Positions 27,641-36,408 of a stretch of DNA of 64,000 nt are shown here, one piece after another. Position 1 is the first letter of the stretch; every line of letters starts with the position of its first letter. Under the pieces are notes generated by a model. It ran no database searches and had not been told where the DNA came from. It saw nothing but the letters and a program-made list of their open reading frames with translations. Made by a program: the position numbers and the translations under genes. The stretch is from Aestuariivirga litoralis (GTDB lineage Bacteria; Pseudomonadota; Alphaproteobacteria; Rhizobiales; Aestuariivirgaceae): assembly GCF_003234965.1 (NCBI RefSeq), contig NZ_QKVK01000001.1, positions 186,001 through 250,000 of the forward strand, written 5' to 3'.

Positions 27641-28608
27641 TGAGACGTCCTTGAACTGGCGGTCCTTGTATCGGTGCCGCGCCCCTGAGGCAACCACCCG
27701 GCAGCCCGGTACCAGGTCACGGTTTCGGCAAATCCAGCGGCGAAGGGGGTGGGATCGGCCAGCGCCAGGCCGCCCGGCCGCGCCACCCAGTCGACGTGGT
27801 AGAGCTCGGCGATCTTGCCGCGGTTGACCATGCCCGGCTTGCCGGTGAGCCGCGCCAGGCCCTCCGCCACGGTCGCCACCGCCGCCGGCACGGCCCGCGG
27901 CAGGAAAATGGCCCGCACCGGGCCGCCGCGGAAGGCGGAGGCCGTGCGGATGAGGTCCGGCCAGCCATAGCCGCCCTCCTGGCCGTCGCTCACCTCGTGC
28001 AGGCCCTGCTCGTTCCCCTCCACGGCACGCACGATGAGGCGGGCGAGGTCGCGGCCGTGAATCAGTGAAAACCGTGCGCCCGCCGGGCCGGGAATGGCGG
28101 CGACGGGCCGCGTCAGTTCCTTGATCAGGGGCAGCGTGCCCCTGTCACCGGGGCCATAGACGGCCGGCGGCCGGATCAGGATGGCATTGAGGGCCGCCAT
28201 GCGGTGGCGCACCACCTCTTCCCCCGCCCGCTTGCTCGCCGCATAGCCCGAAAGCTGCGGCTCGCGTGCGGCGAGCGAGGAAATGTGCACGAAGCGCGGC
28301 ACACCCGCCTCGAGCGCGGCATCGGCCAGCGCCCGCGTGCCGTGTTCGTTGACCCTGAAATAGCCCGAGCGGTCGAGCGCGGTCAGCGCCCCCGCGAGAT
28401 GGATGACGGCATCGGCCCCGGCGACCAGCCGCGCCAGCGCGGCATCATCCGCGAGATCGCCCCTGACGGTTTCGACGCCGGGCGGAAGGGCTGCCGTTTG
28501 GGGGCTGCGCAGCAGCGCGCGCAGGCGGTGGCCGCGCGGCAGCAGCTCGGCAACGGCGTGCCTCCCGGCGAAACCGGAGGCGCCGGTGATGGCGATGGTC
28601 TTGCTCAT
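27637..28608 (-). CDS. NAD-dependent epimerase/dehydratase-family reductase, CerR-like
   Basis: A 323-residue extended SDR with nucleotide motif TGASGFAG (8-15), the HLAGALTALDRSGYFRVNEHG region, and catalytic Tyr122-x3-Lys126 (SGYAASKRAGE). In Caulobacter the homologous locus gene cerR reduces the 3-keto group of the ceramide intermediate. The cerR role here is inferred from its position between the acyl ligase and the ACP. No signal peptide is seen. Confidence 0.78.
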   Translation of the reverse strand: MSKTIAITGASGFAGRHAVAELLPRGHRLRALLRSPQTAALPPGVETVRGDLADDAALARLVAGADAVIHLAGALTALDRSGYFRVNEHGTRALADAALEAGVPRFVHISSLAAREPQLSGYAASKRAGEEVVRHRMAALNAILIRPPAVYGPGDRGTLPLIKELTRPVAAIPGPAGARFSLIHGRDLARLIVRAVEGNEQGLHEVSDGQEGGYGWPDLIRTASAFRGGPVRAIFLPRAVPAAVATVAEGLARLTGKPGMVNRGKIAELYHVDWVARPGGLALADPTPFAAGFAETVTWYRAAGWLPQGRGTDTRTASSRTSQ

Positions 28609-28636
28609 GAATTCCGGTGCGGCGGGCAGCCCCGCC

Positions 28637-30436
28637 TCAGTGGACGGCCTCGAGGCTGTCCGGGGCGGCGGCCAGCGTCAGCGCAGACAATTCGGCGATC
28701 TCGCCCGACAGGAACTTCTGCTTGGCGGCAGCGCGCGACAGCTTGCCGGAGGACGTGAAGGGCAGGCTCTTGGGCGGCACCATCACGACCTTGCACTCGA
28801 CGCCCGCCGAGCGGTGCACGACAGCCGACACCTCATGGCGCAGCGCCTCGATCGAGGCCATGTCCTGCAACCGGCACTGCACCAGCACCGTCACCTCGTC
28901 CTCGCCTTCGTCATTCTCGACGGCGAAGGCAGCGACGTCGCCGTCACGCAGCGGCTCGATCTGTTCGGCGGCCCATTCGATGTCCTGCGGCCAGATGTTG
29001 CGGCCATTGTGCAGGATCAGGTCCTTGGCGCGGCCGGTGATCACGATCTCGCCGTCGAGCCAGTAGCCCATGTCGCCGGTGTCGAGGAAGCCGTCCTGGC
29101 CGATCACCGCGGCGGTGGCCTCGGCATTGTGGAAGTAGCCCGTCATCAGGCTCGGCGTCCTGACGAAGATGCGGCCCACGGCGCGCGCGCCCAGCACTGT
29201 GCCGCGCTCGTCGCGGATCTCGACGGTCGAGCCCTCCATCGGGCGGCCGCAGACCACGAAGCTGCGGGCACTGGCCCCGCGGGCGGGAATGGCGCGGCCC
29301 TCATGCTTCAGGGCGCTGCGGTCGATCGAGTCGATGCGGATCGGCTTGTCGGCATCGACGAAGGAAATGGCCAGCGTCGTCTCGGCCATGCCGTAGCTCG
29401 GCAGGAAGGCCTGGGGGCGGAAGCCGGCGACGGAGAGATGCGCCGCAAAGCCTTCCAGCACGTCGGCGCGCACCATGTCGCCGCCGATGCCGGCGATGCG
29501 CAGGCGCGAGAGATCAAGCGTCACCGCATCGCCATTGATGCGGCGCGCGGCGAGGTCATAGCCGAAGCTCGGCGAATAGGTGATGGTCGACTTGTTGTCC
29601 GACATCAGCTTCAGCCACAGTGCCGGGCGGCGCGCGAAGGACGTGGTGGCGAGGAAATCGACGCTCACCTGCCCCATGGCGGGCGACAGGCAGAAGCCCA
29701 CGAGGCCCATGTCGTGATAGAGCGGCAGCCACGAGAAGGCGCGGTCTTCCGGATTGATGCGCATGCCATCGCGCAGGATGCCGCGGGTGTTGGACATGAT
29801 GGCCTGCTGCGAGATCAGCACGCCCTTGGGGTTGGACGTCGAGCCGGAGGAATACTGGATATAGGCATCCTCATCGGCCCTGAAGGGCTCGAGCTTGGTG
29901 GCGGCCTCCGGCAGTGCCTGCAGTTCGGCGTGGGTCAGCACGCGGCGCGCACCGGCGCGGGCCGCACCCTCGGTGATGTGGCCGAGCAGGTCCTCGCCGG
30001 TGATCACGGTTCCGGCCTTGGCGGCGGCCAGCATGCCGGCCACGCGGTCGATGTAGCTGTCCTTGCCGCCGATATACATGGTGTAGGGCATCGGGCAGGG
30101 AATGAGGCCGGCATACTGGCAGCCGAAGAACACCGCCATGAATTCAGGCCCGGTCTCGGCCACGACGGCGACGCGGTCGCCGCGCTTCAGGCCGAGGGAG
30201 AGAAGCTTGCGCGCGGTGGACAGCGCCTGGCGGCGGAGCTCCGCATAGGGCAGCACGTGCTGCAAGGCGCCGCGCGGGGAATAGAAATTGAAGCCGGTGA
30301 CGCCCTTGGCCGCATAGTCGAGGCCTTCGGCGAGCGTCCCGAAGCCGGCAAGGTTCTGTGCGAGGCTGCGATTTGAGGTCGGCGTAACCGATCCGGCCGC
30401 GTCGGCGTCAGCGTTCCGCTTCAAAGCGCTCTGCAT
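28637..30436 (-). CDS. Fatty acyl-AMP ligase / acyl-ACP synthetase of the sphingolipid operon
   Basis: A 599-residue adenylate-forming enzyme. AMP-binding loop AYIQYSSGSTSNPKGV (191-206), then SWLPLYHDMGLVGFCLSP, the LPSYGMAETTLAISF block and GFLDTGDMGYWLDGEIVITG, all typical of fatty-acyl-AMP ligases of the FadD32/FAAL group. It probably activates a fatty acid and loads the ACP encoded two genes downstream (AasR role in Caulobacter). It is the first gene of the aas-cerR-acp-spt operon. ATG 30436 has AGGG about 10 bases upstream. Confidence 0.85.
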   Translation of the reverse strand: MQSALKRNADADAAGSVTPTSNRSLAQNLAGFGTLAEGLDYAAKGVTGFNFYSPRGALQHVLPYAELRRQALSTARKLLSLGLKRGDRVAVVAETGPEFMAVFFGCQYAGLIPCPMPYTMYIGGKDSYIDRVAGMLAAAKAGTVITGEDLLGHITEGAARAGARRVLTHAELQALPEAATKLEPFRADEDAYIQYSSGSTSNPKGVLISQQAIMSNTRGILRDGMRINPEDRAFSWLPLYHDMGLVGFCLSPAMGQVSVDFLATTSFARRPALWLKLMSDNKSTITYSPSFGYDLAARRINGDAVTLDLSRLRIAGIGGDMVRADVLEGFAAHLSVAGFRPQAFLPSYGMAETTLAISFVDADKPIRIDSIDRSALKHEGRAIPARGASARSFVVCGRPMEGSTVEIRDERGTVLGARAVGRIFVRTPSLMTGYFHNAEATAAVIGQDGFLDTGDMGYWLDGEIVITGRAKDLILHNGRNIWPQDIEWAAEQIEPLRDGDVAAFAVENDEGEDEVTVLVQCRLQDMASIEALRHEVSAVVHRSAGVECKVVMVPPKSLPFTSSGKLSRAAAKQKFLSGEIAELSALTLAAAPDSLEAVH

Positions 30437-30586
30437 GCAATCGATACCCTGCGAAATCCAAAACTCGAACCGTAACGCCCGCCTTAACCTGTCCGGCTAT
30501 AGGGGGCATCCGGTAATTTTTCGTAACAGCGGGGGTGAGTCCGGGGAAATCAATTGTTGTTTCAGATTGTTACGGTGTGGAGAATG

Positions 30587-30603
30587 CAATTGAATTACAA
30601 TTG
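30587..30603. promoter_or_regulatory. Palindromic repeat in the AT-rich gap ahead of the sphingolipid operon
   Basis: CAATTG-AATTA-CAATTG repeats a self-complementary hexamer with centres 11 bases apart (about one helical turn). It lies in the 170-base gap between the acyl-ligase start and the stop of the next minus-strand gene. A third CAATTG sits at 30551-30556. The gap is clearly more AT-rich than its surroundings. It could be an operator or just promoter-associated AT-rich DNA. Confidence 0.4.
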
Positions 30604-30606
30604 AAA

Positions 30607-31146
30607 TCAATACTTTAGAAGACCCGTATAAAGCGCCGCAGCGACCAGCGCCAGGGCCCCGAATGCAAAGCCCGAAACCCAGGCCAGCATGAGCGTCGCA
30701 GAACTGTAACCTGCCCCGGCAGCCACCGGCAATTGCGCCGCCTGCCGTTCCCGCGCCACCAACCGGTGCGCCATGTGGCGGCGGATGGCGGCCGCCGCCT
30801 GTTCGCGGTCCCGGCCCTCGAACAGGATGTCGCGGCTGTCCTGCCGGTCCTGCAGCACCCGGTAGGTGCGGTGGTCCGGCTCCATGACGACATAGGCGGT
30901 GAGATCAACCCAGAGCTTCGGCGGCTCGCCCGGCAGCAGCGTGAGGTCGAAGAGTTCCCTGGCCTCGGGGTTGGCCTGCACGGTTGGCACCAGATCGTCC
31001 TTGAGGATCTGCAGGCGCAGCGTCTTGGAATCGCGCAGGTCGCGGGCAGCCTCGAAATGCGCCGCCTCGGCGAGCCTCGCCTCGCGCAGCGCTTCGGCCA
31101 GGCCGTCCCGATCCTGTTTCACCGCGGGCTTCACCACGCCACACAC
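30607..31146 (-). CDS. Hypothetical protein with C-terminal membrane anchor
   Basis: A 179-residue protein. Residues 1-60 look helical and charged; the middle (KLWVDLTAYVVMEPDHRTYRV) resembles an uncharacterised alphaproteobacterial family, and the last 30 residues form one membrane helix (LMLAWVSGFAFGALALVAAAL). No catalytic motif. It may be a tail-anchored regulator. It lies upstream of, and on the same strand as, the sphingolipid operon but is separated from it by 170 AT-rich bases. Confidence 0.72.
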   Translation of the reverse strand: MCGVVKPAVKQDRDGLAEALREARLAEAAHFEAARDLRDSKTLRLQILKDDLVPTVQANPEARELFDLTLLPGEPPKLWVDLTAYVVMEPDHRTYRVLQDRQDSRDILFEGRDREQAAAAIRRHMAHRLVARERQAAQLPVAAGAGYSSATLMLAWVSGFAFGALALVAAALYTGLLKY

Positions 31147-31303
31147 TCCTCACCTGCCCTCGCCTGTCCCAGACCGGGACGGCGGAACTGGGGCAGGCCC
31201 CTTCCGGGCATTCACCCTGCAGGACCCGTGCCAGCACCAAGGGGGCACGGGCCCGAGCATTCCCCTCTGCCGCGCCCGACGCAAGCAAAAGCCGCAGGTG
31301 GCG

Positions 31304-31471
31304 TTAAAGCCCGGCCTCCTCCGCCTCGTCGGCAGCCTCCGACAGCAGCTGGCCGATCTCCTTCAGCGCCGCCTTCTGCTTGGGATTGAGCTTGGACTTG
31401 GGGCTGTCCAGCATCGCCGCCACGTCGGTGCGCAGCTGGTCGAGGCGGGCCGTCAGGCCGGTGTCAGGCAT
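31304..31471 (-). CDS. Small hydrophilic protein
   Basis: A possible 55-residue protein starting MPDTGLTARLDQLRTDVAAM and ending in an acidic helix (LSEAADEAEEAGL). It would overlap the end of the Ada-domain gene by 19 bases. The amphipathic helical composition looks protein-like, but there is no recognised family, so the call is tentative. Confidence 0.45.
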   Translation of the reverse strand: MPDTGLTARLDQLRTDVAAMLDSPKSKLNPKQKAALKEIGQLLSEAADEAEEAGL

Positions 31472-31701
31472 GGGTCGTGCTCCCGTTCGGGGCGGCAGCG
31501 CCGGCAGGGCCTCATGCCAGCCGCCTGCGCCGCCTCCGGTGTTGCGAAGAACCGCACGTTCTCCCGCCTGGGGCGCGAGGGGCAATGCGGCCGGCAATAG
31601 ATGCCGGTGGTGACCACGCCATACCAGAAGGCGCCATCCGCACCACGGTCACGGGCGACGATCGCCTGCCAGCGCGCGGCATCTGACTGCTGCCATTCCA
31701 T
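31453..31701 (-). CDS. Stand-alone Ada zinc-binding (phosphotriester-accepting) domain
   Basis: An 82-residue protein consisting only of Ada domain A: WYGVVTTGIYCRPHCPSRPR, then NVRFFATPEAAQAAGMRPCRRC, with all four zinc cysteines. In full-length Ada the first of these accepts a methyl group from DNA methylphosphotriesters and turns the protein into an activator. Here the AraC-type and methyltransferase domains are missing. ATG 31701 has AGGGGA six bases upstream. It may be a small repair or zinc-sensing protein. Confidence 0.8.
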   Translation of the reverse strand: MEWQQSDAARWQAIVARDRGADGAFWYGVVTTGIYCRPHCPSRPRRENVRFFATPEAAQAAGMRPCRRCRPEREHDPCLTPA

Positions 31702-31773
31702 TGCATTCCCCTCGCTTGAGCCTGACCGGCGCCATCTGGACCCGACCGGCACGGCAGCGCCACCCGATTTCGG

Positions 31774-32544
31774 CTACTGCGCGGTGAAGCCGCCATCGAG
31801 CAGGATCACCTGCCCGCAGATCATGTCGGAGGCGGAGGAGGCAAGGAACAGGATCAGGTCCGCCACCTCGGTGGTGCGGCCGAAGCGGCCCGCCGGGATC
31901 TTGGCCTTCATCGGGTCGCCCTTGGCCGGGTCGCCCCACACCATCTCGCCCATCGGGGTCAGGATCACGGTCGGGCAGATCGAGTTGGACTGCACATTGT
32001 GCTTCGCCCATTCGACCGTCATCGCCTTGGTCAGCATGTTGAGCCCGCCCTTCGAGGCGCTGTAGGCGGCATGGTCGTCGAGTGCCGCCACGCCCGACTG
32101 CGACGAGATGTTGATGACCTTGCCCATGCGCTGCTCGATCATCCTGGGCACCAGTGCCTGGGCCAGCAGGAAGGGGGCGCGCAGGTTCACGTTGTTGAGC
32201 CACTCCCAGTCCTCGACCGGCGTGTCGATGATCGACTTGATGGAGGTCACCCCGGCATTGTTGACCAGGATGTCGATGGTGCCGAAAGCCTCCAGCGCGC
32301 GAGCGGCCGCTTGCTTCGGGCCCTCGACGGTGGCGAGGTCGGCCGGGATCGTCACGCAGCGGCGGCCCAGCGCCTCCACCTCAGCCTTCACCGCCGCCAG
32401 TCCGGCCTCATCCCGGCCCACGGCGGCAATGTCGGCGCCGGCATCGGCCAGCACCCGGCAGGTCTCGAAGCCGATGCCCTTGCTGGCCCCCGTCACCAGG
32501 GCGCGGCGCCCCGCGAGTGAAAATCGCTTCGTCCATTCGCTCAT
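31774..32544 (-). CDS. Short-chain dehydrogenase/reductase
   Basis: A 256-residue classical SDR: TGASKGIG cofactor motif, NNAG, catalytic serine in INISSQSG and YSASK. The substrate-loop sequence TVILTPMGEMVW suggests a sugar, polyol or secondary-alcohol dehydrogenase, but specificity is not readable. It is the last gene of a five-gene minus-strand operon; its start overlaps the desaturase-like stop by ATGA. Confidence 0.88.
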   Translation of the reverse strand: MSEWTKRFSLAGRRALVTGASKGIGFETCRVLADAGADIAAVGRDEAGLAAVKAEVEALGRRCVTIPADLATVEGPKQAAARALEAFGTIDILVNNAGVTSIKSIIDTPVEDWEWLNNVNLRAPFLLAQALVPRMIEQRMGKVINISSQSGVAALDDHAAYSASKGGLNMLTKAMTVEWAKHNVQSNSICPTVILTPMGEMVWGDPAKGDPMKAKIPAGRFGRTTEVADLILFLASSASDMICGQVILLDGGFTAQ

Positions 32545-33329
32545 CGCTCACCTCCGCCCCAACTCTGCCGCTCTTCGAAGGGTCTGGCAACGAGCCCCGC
32601 AAGGCCCCGGTCCTTCAGCCCCTCTGTGCCGATCGGCATCTCCGGCGTCCGCACGGTGTGGCTGCGGCTGGCGAACAGACGGTCCCAGACGGAGAGCAGC
32701 GAGGCATAGTTCGAATCCGTGTCGCGGCGGATCGCGTGGTGGTGCACCCAGTGGATGGAGGGGGTGACGATCACCCAGGACAGGACCTTCTCCAGCCGAG
32801 GCGGCAGCCGCACGTCGGAATGATGGAAGATGGTGTTGAAGGCCAGCAGCGTCTCGAACACCACCACGCTCACCAGCGGCACGCCCGTCAGCAGGATCAC
32901 CCCCGCCCGCGCCAGCGACGACAGCGCCACTTCGCCAAAATGGAAGCGCAGGGCTGAACTTGCGTCGAGAAACTCATCCAGGTGATGAACTTCGTGGAAG
33001 CGCCAGAGCAGCGGCCATTCGTGGTTCGCCCGGTGCCACCAGTAGATCCAGAGATCGAGCAGCAGGATATCGAGGACGAGCCCCGTCCAGCCGCTCCACC
33101 ACGGGGGCCGCCAGTCCAGCGCATGGGCCGCGGCGAAGGCCGAGACGGGCACCACGATCAGCGGCGACAGCAGCGCGTTGAAGCCCGCGAGCGACAGGTT
33201 CTTCGCCACCCGCCGGACGCCGCCCACCACCTTCGCCAGCGGGAACACCCTCTCCAGCACGAGGAGCAGCGCGAGCCAGCCGAGCACCGCGGCGATCTTG
33301 TAGGGCAGAAGCGCCGAAAGCTGCTCCAT
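32541..33329 (-). CDS. Sterol-desaturase-family (fatty acid hydroxylase superfamily) membrane oxygenase
   Basis: A 262-residue membrane di-iron enzyme with the eight-histidine pattern: HRANH, HEVHH (FHEVHHLDEF), IFHHSDV and HWVHHH. Four or so hydrophobic segments. The superfamily hydroxylates or desaturates lipids, sterols and carotenoids using O2. ATG 33329 overlaps the AbrB-permease stop (TGATG). Substrate unknown; a lipid, possibly a sphingolipid given the nearby ceramide locus, is a reasonable guess. Confidence 0.88.
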   Translation of the reverse strand: MEQLSALLPYKIAAVLGWLALLLVLERVFPLAKVVGGVRRVAKNLSLAGFNALLSPLIVVPVSAFAAAHALDWRPPWWSGWTGLVLDILLLDLWIYWWHRANHEWPLLWRFHEVHHLDEFLDASSALRFHFGEVALSSLARAGVILLTGVPLVSVVVFETLLAFNTIFHHSDVRLPPRLEKVLSWVIVTPSIHWVHHHAIRRDTDSNYASLLSVWDRLFASRSHTVRTPEMPIGTEGLKDRGLAGLVARPFEERQSWGGGER

Positions 33330-34372
33330 CACGCCCCGCTCCCGCCATAGGCGCCCATGCGTTTCAGCACATAGGCCGTGGCGGCCGGCATCAGCAGGGC
33401 GAGCGCCATGTAGCGCACCATCTGGTGGGCGCCGACATAGGCAGGGTCGAGGTTGAGGGAAAAGGCCATGATGGTCATGGCGTCGAGGCCGCCGGGCGAG
33501 AAGGCCAGAAGCGTCAGCGCGAAGGGCAGGCCGGAGAAATAGGCCGCAACCCCTGCCCCAGCCATGGCAATCACCAGCGCAATCAGGAAGCCCGAGAAGC
33601 CCTCGACCAGGGCCGCGCGGAATTCGGCGAAGGTGAAATGCGAAAACCGTGCACCGATCATCACGCCCAGTACGACGTTGGCCGGGATCAGGATCGACAT
33701 GGGTGCCGTGCCGGAGATGACACCCGAGAGCTCCAGTGCCGCACTCGCCAGCATCGGCCCCAGCATCAGCCCCGCCGGCACCTTCAGCCATTCCAGCGCA
33801 TAGCCCGCGGCGGTCGAGACGGCGACGAGAAGGACGATGTCCCACAGTCCGCCGATCTGACTCAGCGTCATGGTCAGGGGATCCTCCGGCGGCCGCAGCC
33901 AGGTGATGACGGTGGGCAGCGCCGCGACGAGGAAGAACAGCCGGATGCACTGCGCGATGGTCACCCGCCGCATGTCGGCCGTGGTGCTGCTCGCCAGAAG
34001 CAGCGTCAGCGACAAGGCACCCGGCAGGCTGGCGAACAGTGCCGTCGGCACGTCCCAGCCATGCCGCCGGATGTAATAGGCCATGCAGGCCCAGGTGACG
34101 GCCACCACGGTGAGGCACAGGAAGGCAATCGAGATCGGCCAGTGGATGGCGCGGTCCACCGTGTCCCACGACACCGCCGTGCCAGTCTGGATGCCGAGGA
34201 AGATGAAGGCCATGGTGCGCAGCCAGTCCGGCATGCCCACCCTCACGCGGGAGAACACGGCGATGATCGCCGCCATCATGCTGCCCGCAAGCCACGGCGC
34301 GGGAATGCCGAGAAGCCAGAAGGCCAGTCCGCCGGCGGTGCCGATGGCGAGGCCCGTGGCCGTATCACGCAT
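33329..34372 (-). CDS. AbrB-family membrane transporter
   Basis: A 347-residue integral membrane protein of the AbrB (putative ammonia monooxygenase/transporter) family with about ten helices in two repeated halves. The marker sequences FASLPGALSLTLLLASS and LLAFSPGGLDAMTIMAFSL are the paired GLDAM-type loops of the family. The substrate is unknown. It overlaps the upstream HAD gene by 8 bases. Confidence 0.88.
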   Translation of the reverse strand: MRDTATGLAIGTAGGLAFWLLGIPAPWLAGSMMAAIIAVFSRVRVGMPDWLRTMAFIFLGIQTGTAVSWDTVDRAIHWPISIAFLCLTVVAVTWACMAYYIRRHGWDVPTALFASLPGALSLTLLLASSTTADMRRVTIAQCIRLFFLVAALPTVITWLRPPEDPLTMTLSQIGGLWDIVLLVAVSTAAGYALEWLKVPAGLMLGPMLASAALELSGVISGTAPMSILIPANVVLGVMIGARFSHFTFAEFRAALVEGFSGFLIALVIAMAGAGVAAYFSGLPFALTLLAFSPGGLDAMTIMAFSLNLDPAYVGAHQMVRYMALALLMPAATAYVLKRMGAYGGSGA

Positions 34373-35171
34373 GGCGTGCCTGCAGCACGGCGTCGGCGAA
34401 CTCCGCGAAGCCGTGGCCGCCCTCGCCCTGCGTCACATAGTTCGGAAGATGCGCCATGAGCTTCGCATAGGGCTTGATGTTGGCCACGCCGATCCCTAGC
34501 GGGAACACCGCATACATCGGCGCATCATTGGGCGAGTCACCGCAATAGGCGATGTGATTCAAATCCGTTTCGAGTCTGATATCAAGGGATTCGGCCAGGA
34601 ACCTCCTGCTCATGGTGAGCTTGTCATGCGCGCCGAACCAGGCATTCACGTGGATGGAGGAAACCTTCGCCGCGGCACCCTCGCGGTGGAAGGCCTCGGC
34701 GATCTTCTGGGCGGTGGCCAGCGGCAGCGGCGGCACGTCCTCGCAGAAATCGATGGCGACATCGATCTCGCGATAGGCCTGGTCGGAAGCGATCGCGGTG
34801 CCGGGGAAATCCTTCAGCACCTGGTCGGCGATCTTCCAGAGCTTCTCGCTGTTGGCGCGCCGCAGCTCGGCCGTCTGCGCATAGACGCGGATCATCTTCT
34901 TCGCCGCCTCGTCATAGCGGAAATAGAAGGCGCCATTCTCGCCCACCACGCCGTCGACCGGCCATTGCCGCGCAATCAGGTCGCACCAGCCCGCGGGCCT
35001 CCCGGTGATGGGCACCACCTTGATCCCCGCGCGGCGCAATTTCCACAATGCATCAAAGGCTTCCGCCGGAAGCCTGCCATGGAGGGTGAGCGTGTCGTCG
35101 ATATCGGTGAGAACCGCCTTCACCCCGGCGAGCAAGGCGCGGGGGGCGGTGGAGAGGGGCTGCATGGTCAT
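34365..35171 (-). CDS. HAD-IIB family phosphatase
   Basis: A 268-residue haloacid-dehalogenase phosphatase: motif I LTDIDDTLT with the nucleophilic aspartate, motif II ITGRPAGWCD, motif IV YCGDSPNDAPM, and a cap domain of the sucrose-phosphatase or mannosyl-3-phosphoglycerate-phosphatase type. The cytosolic substrate is probably a sugar or organic phosphate. Its start overlaps the stop of the FAD oxidoreductase by ATGA. Confidence 0.88.
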   Translation of the reverse strand: MTMQPLSTAPRALLAGVKAVLTDIDDTLTLHGRLPAEAFDALWKLRRAGIKVVPITGRPAGWCDLIARQWPVDGVVGENGAFYFRYDEAAKKMIRVYAQTAELRRANSEKLWKIADQVLKDFPGTAIASDQAYREIDVAIDFCEDVPPLPLATAQKIAEAFHREGAAAKVSSIHVNAWFGAHDKLTMSRRFLAESLDIRLETDLNHIAYCGDSPNDAPMYAVFPLGIGVANIKPYAKLMAHLPNYVTQGEGGHGFAEFADAVLQARHA

Positions 35172-36241
35172 GTGAGTGTCGGTCGGTCCGGTGAGAAGGT
35201 GGCAAGCAGCGGGTCACGCTGCCCGGTGAGCAGTTCCTGCGCCGCGAACAGGCCCAGCGCGGCGGCCAGCGTCACGCCGGAATGGGTGACGACGAGGTAG
35301 AGCCCGTTCTTGCTGTGCGGCCGGCCGATGGCCGAGAAACCATCCGCCGGGGTGGGCCGGTAGCCGACGGTGAAGAAGTCGAGGCCAAGCCCCTCCGCCC
35401 CCTCGACCATTGCCTCCACCTTGGCCTGTAGATCGGCGGCAAGGGCTTCCGCATTGCCTTCGGGGTCGGCCCCGGCGAAGTCGGTGCCCGCCACGATCCG
35501 CCCTTCCGCCGTCTGGCGGATGTGCAGGCCGGGCGTCATCACCAGCCCGTTCACGAGTTTCGGCGCCGGTTTCGAGTGTGACAGCAGGCCGGCGGGTGCA
35601 TTCATCCGGAAGCTGAGGCCAACGCTGTCGAGGAGCTGGGCCGAGCCGGCGCCCGCCGCCACCACCACCTCGTCGGCATGGATCACGCCGACATCGGTCA
35701 TCACGCCAACCACCCGGCCATGCTCTTCCGCCAGCCATTTCACCGGCGTCTCGGTCAGCACCTCAGCACCCAGCGCGCGGGCCGCGCCCAGCAGCACCTG
35801 TGCCGTGGCCAGCGGCTCCAGCATGCCCTCGCCGGGCGCGAAATAGCCCTCGTCGGGAACCTGCTTCAGCTTCGGTTCGATGGCGTGGATCTCGCCGCGC
35901 CCCACCTTGCGGAGCGGCTGGCCCCACTGGGCGCGCTCGGCCGCATAGGCATCGAGCTCCGCAGGGGCCAAGTCCCAGATCAGCCCGCCGCACCAGTTGA
36001 TGGCGAGTGACGGAATCTCCGATTGCATCTTGTGCCAATGCGCCATCGAGCGGATGCGCAGGCGGAAATAGGGTTCGGGGTTGCCCCAGCTCGCGTTGAT
36101 CCAGGCCCAGCTCGCCCGCGTGGCCACGCCACCCGGCTGGTCCGCCTCGACCACCGCCACCTCCGCCCCGCCCTTCGCCAGGTGCCAGGCGATGGACGCA
36201 CCGATGATCCCGGACCCGATGACGATAACCCGCTTCGGCAT
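35168..36241 (-). CDS. D-amino-acid-oxidase-like FAD oxidoreductase
   Basis: A 357-residue DAO-family flavoprotein: N-terminal VIVIGSGIIGASIAWHLAKG (dinucleotide fold) with acidic end VVEAD, then ATRASWAWIN, and the C-terminal FAD motif GYRPTPADGFSAIGRP...THSGVTLAAALG. It oxidises an amine or amino acid of unknown identity. ATG 36241 was chosen because GGGAG lies about 8 bases upstream. It is the first gene of the five-gene operon. Confidence 0.88.
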   Translation of the reverse strand: MPKRVIVIGSGIIGASIAWHLAKGGAEVAVVEADQPGGVATRASWAWINASWGNPEPYFRLRIRSMAHWHKMQSEIPSLAINWCGGLIWDLAPAELDAYAAERAQWGQPLRKVGRGEIHAIEPKLKQVPDEGYFAPGEGMLEPLATAQVLLGAARALGAEVLTETPVKWLAEEHGRVVGVMTDVGVIHADEVVVAAGAGSAQLLDSVGLSFRMNAPAGLLSHSKPAPKLVNGLVMTPGLHIRQTAEGRIVAGTDFAGADPEGNAEALAADLQAKVEAMVEGAEGLGLDFFTVGYRPTPADGFSAIGRPHSKNGLYLVVTHSGVTLAAALGLFAAQELLTGQRDPLLATFSPDRPTLT

Positions 36242-36408
36242 TGATTCACTCCCCACTCGCCGCCGCAGAACTAACGGCAAGCACCGCCCTTGGCCAGCAT
36301 ACCCTCTCCCAACTCATCGTGCCCGGGCGCGTCCCGGGCATCCTTTCTGGCCCTCCCCAAAAGGATCGCCGGGACAAGCCCGGCGACGATGAACGGCGGA
36401 GAGCACTC

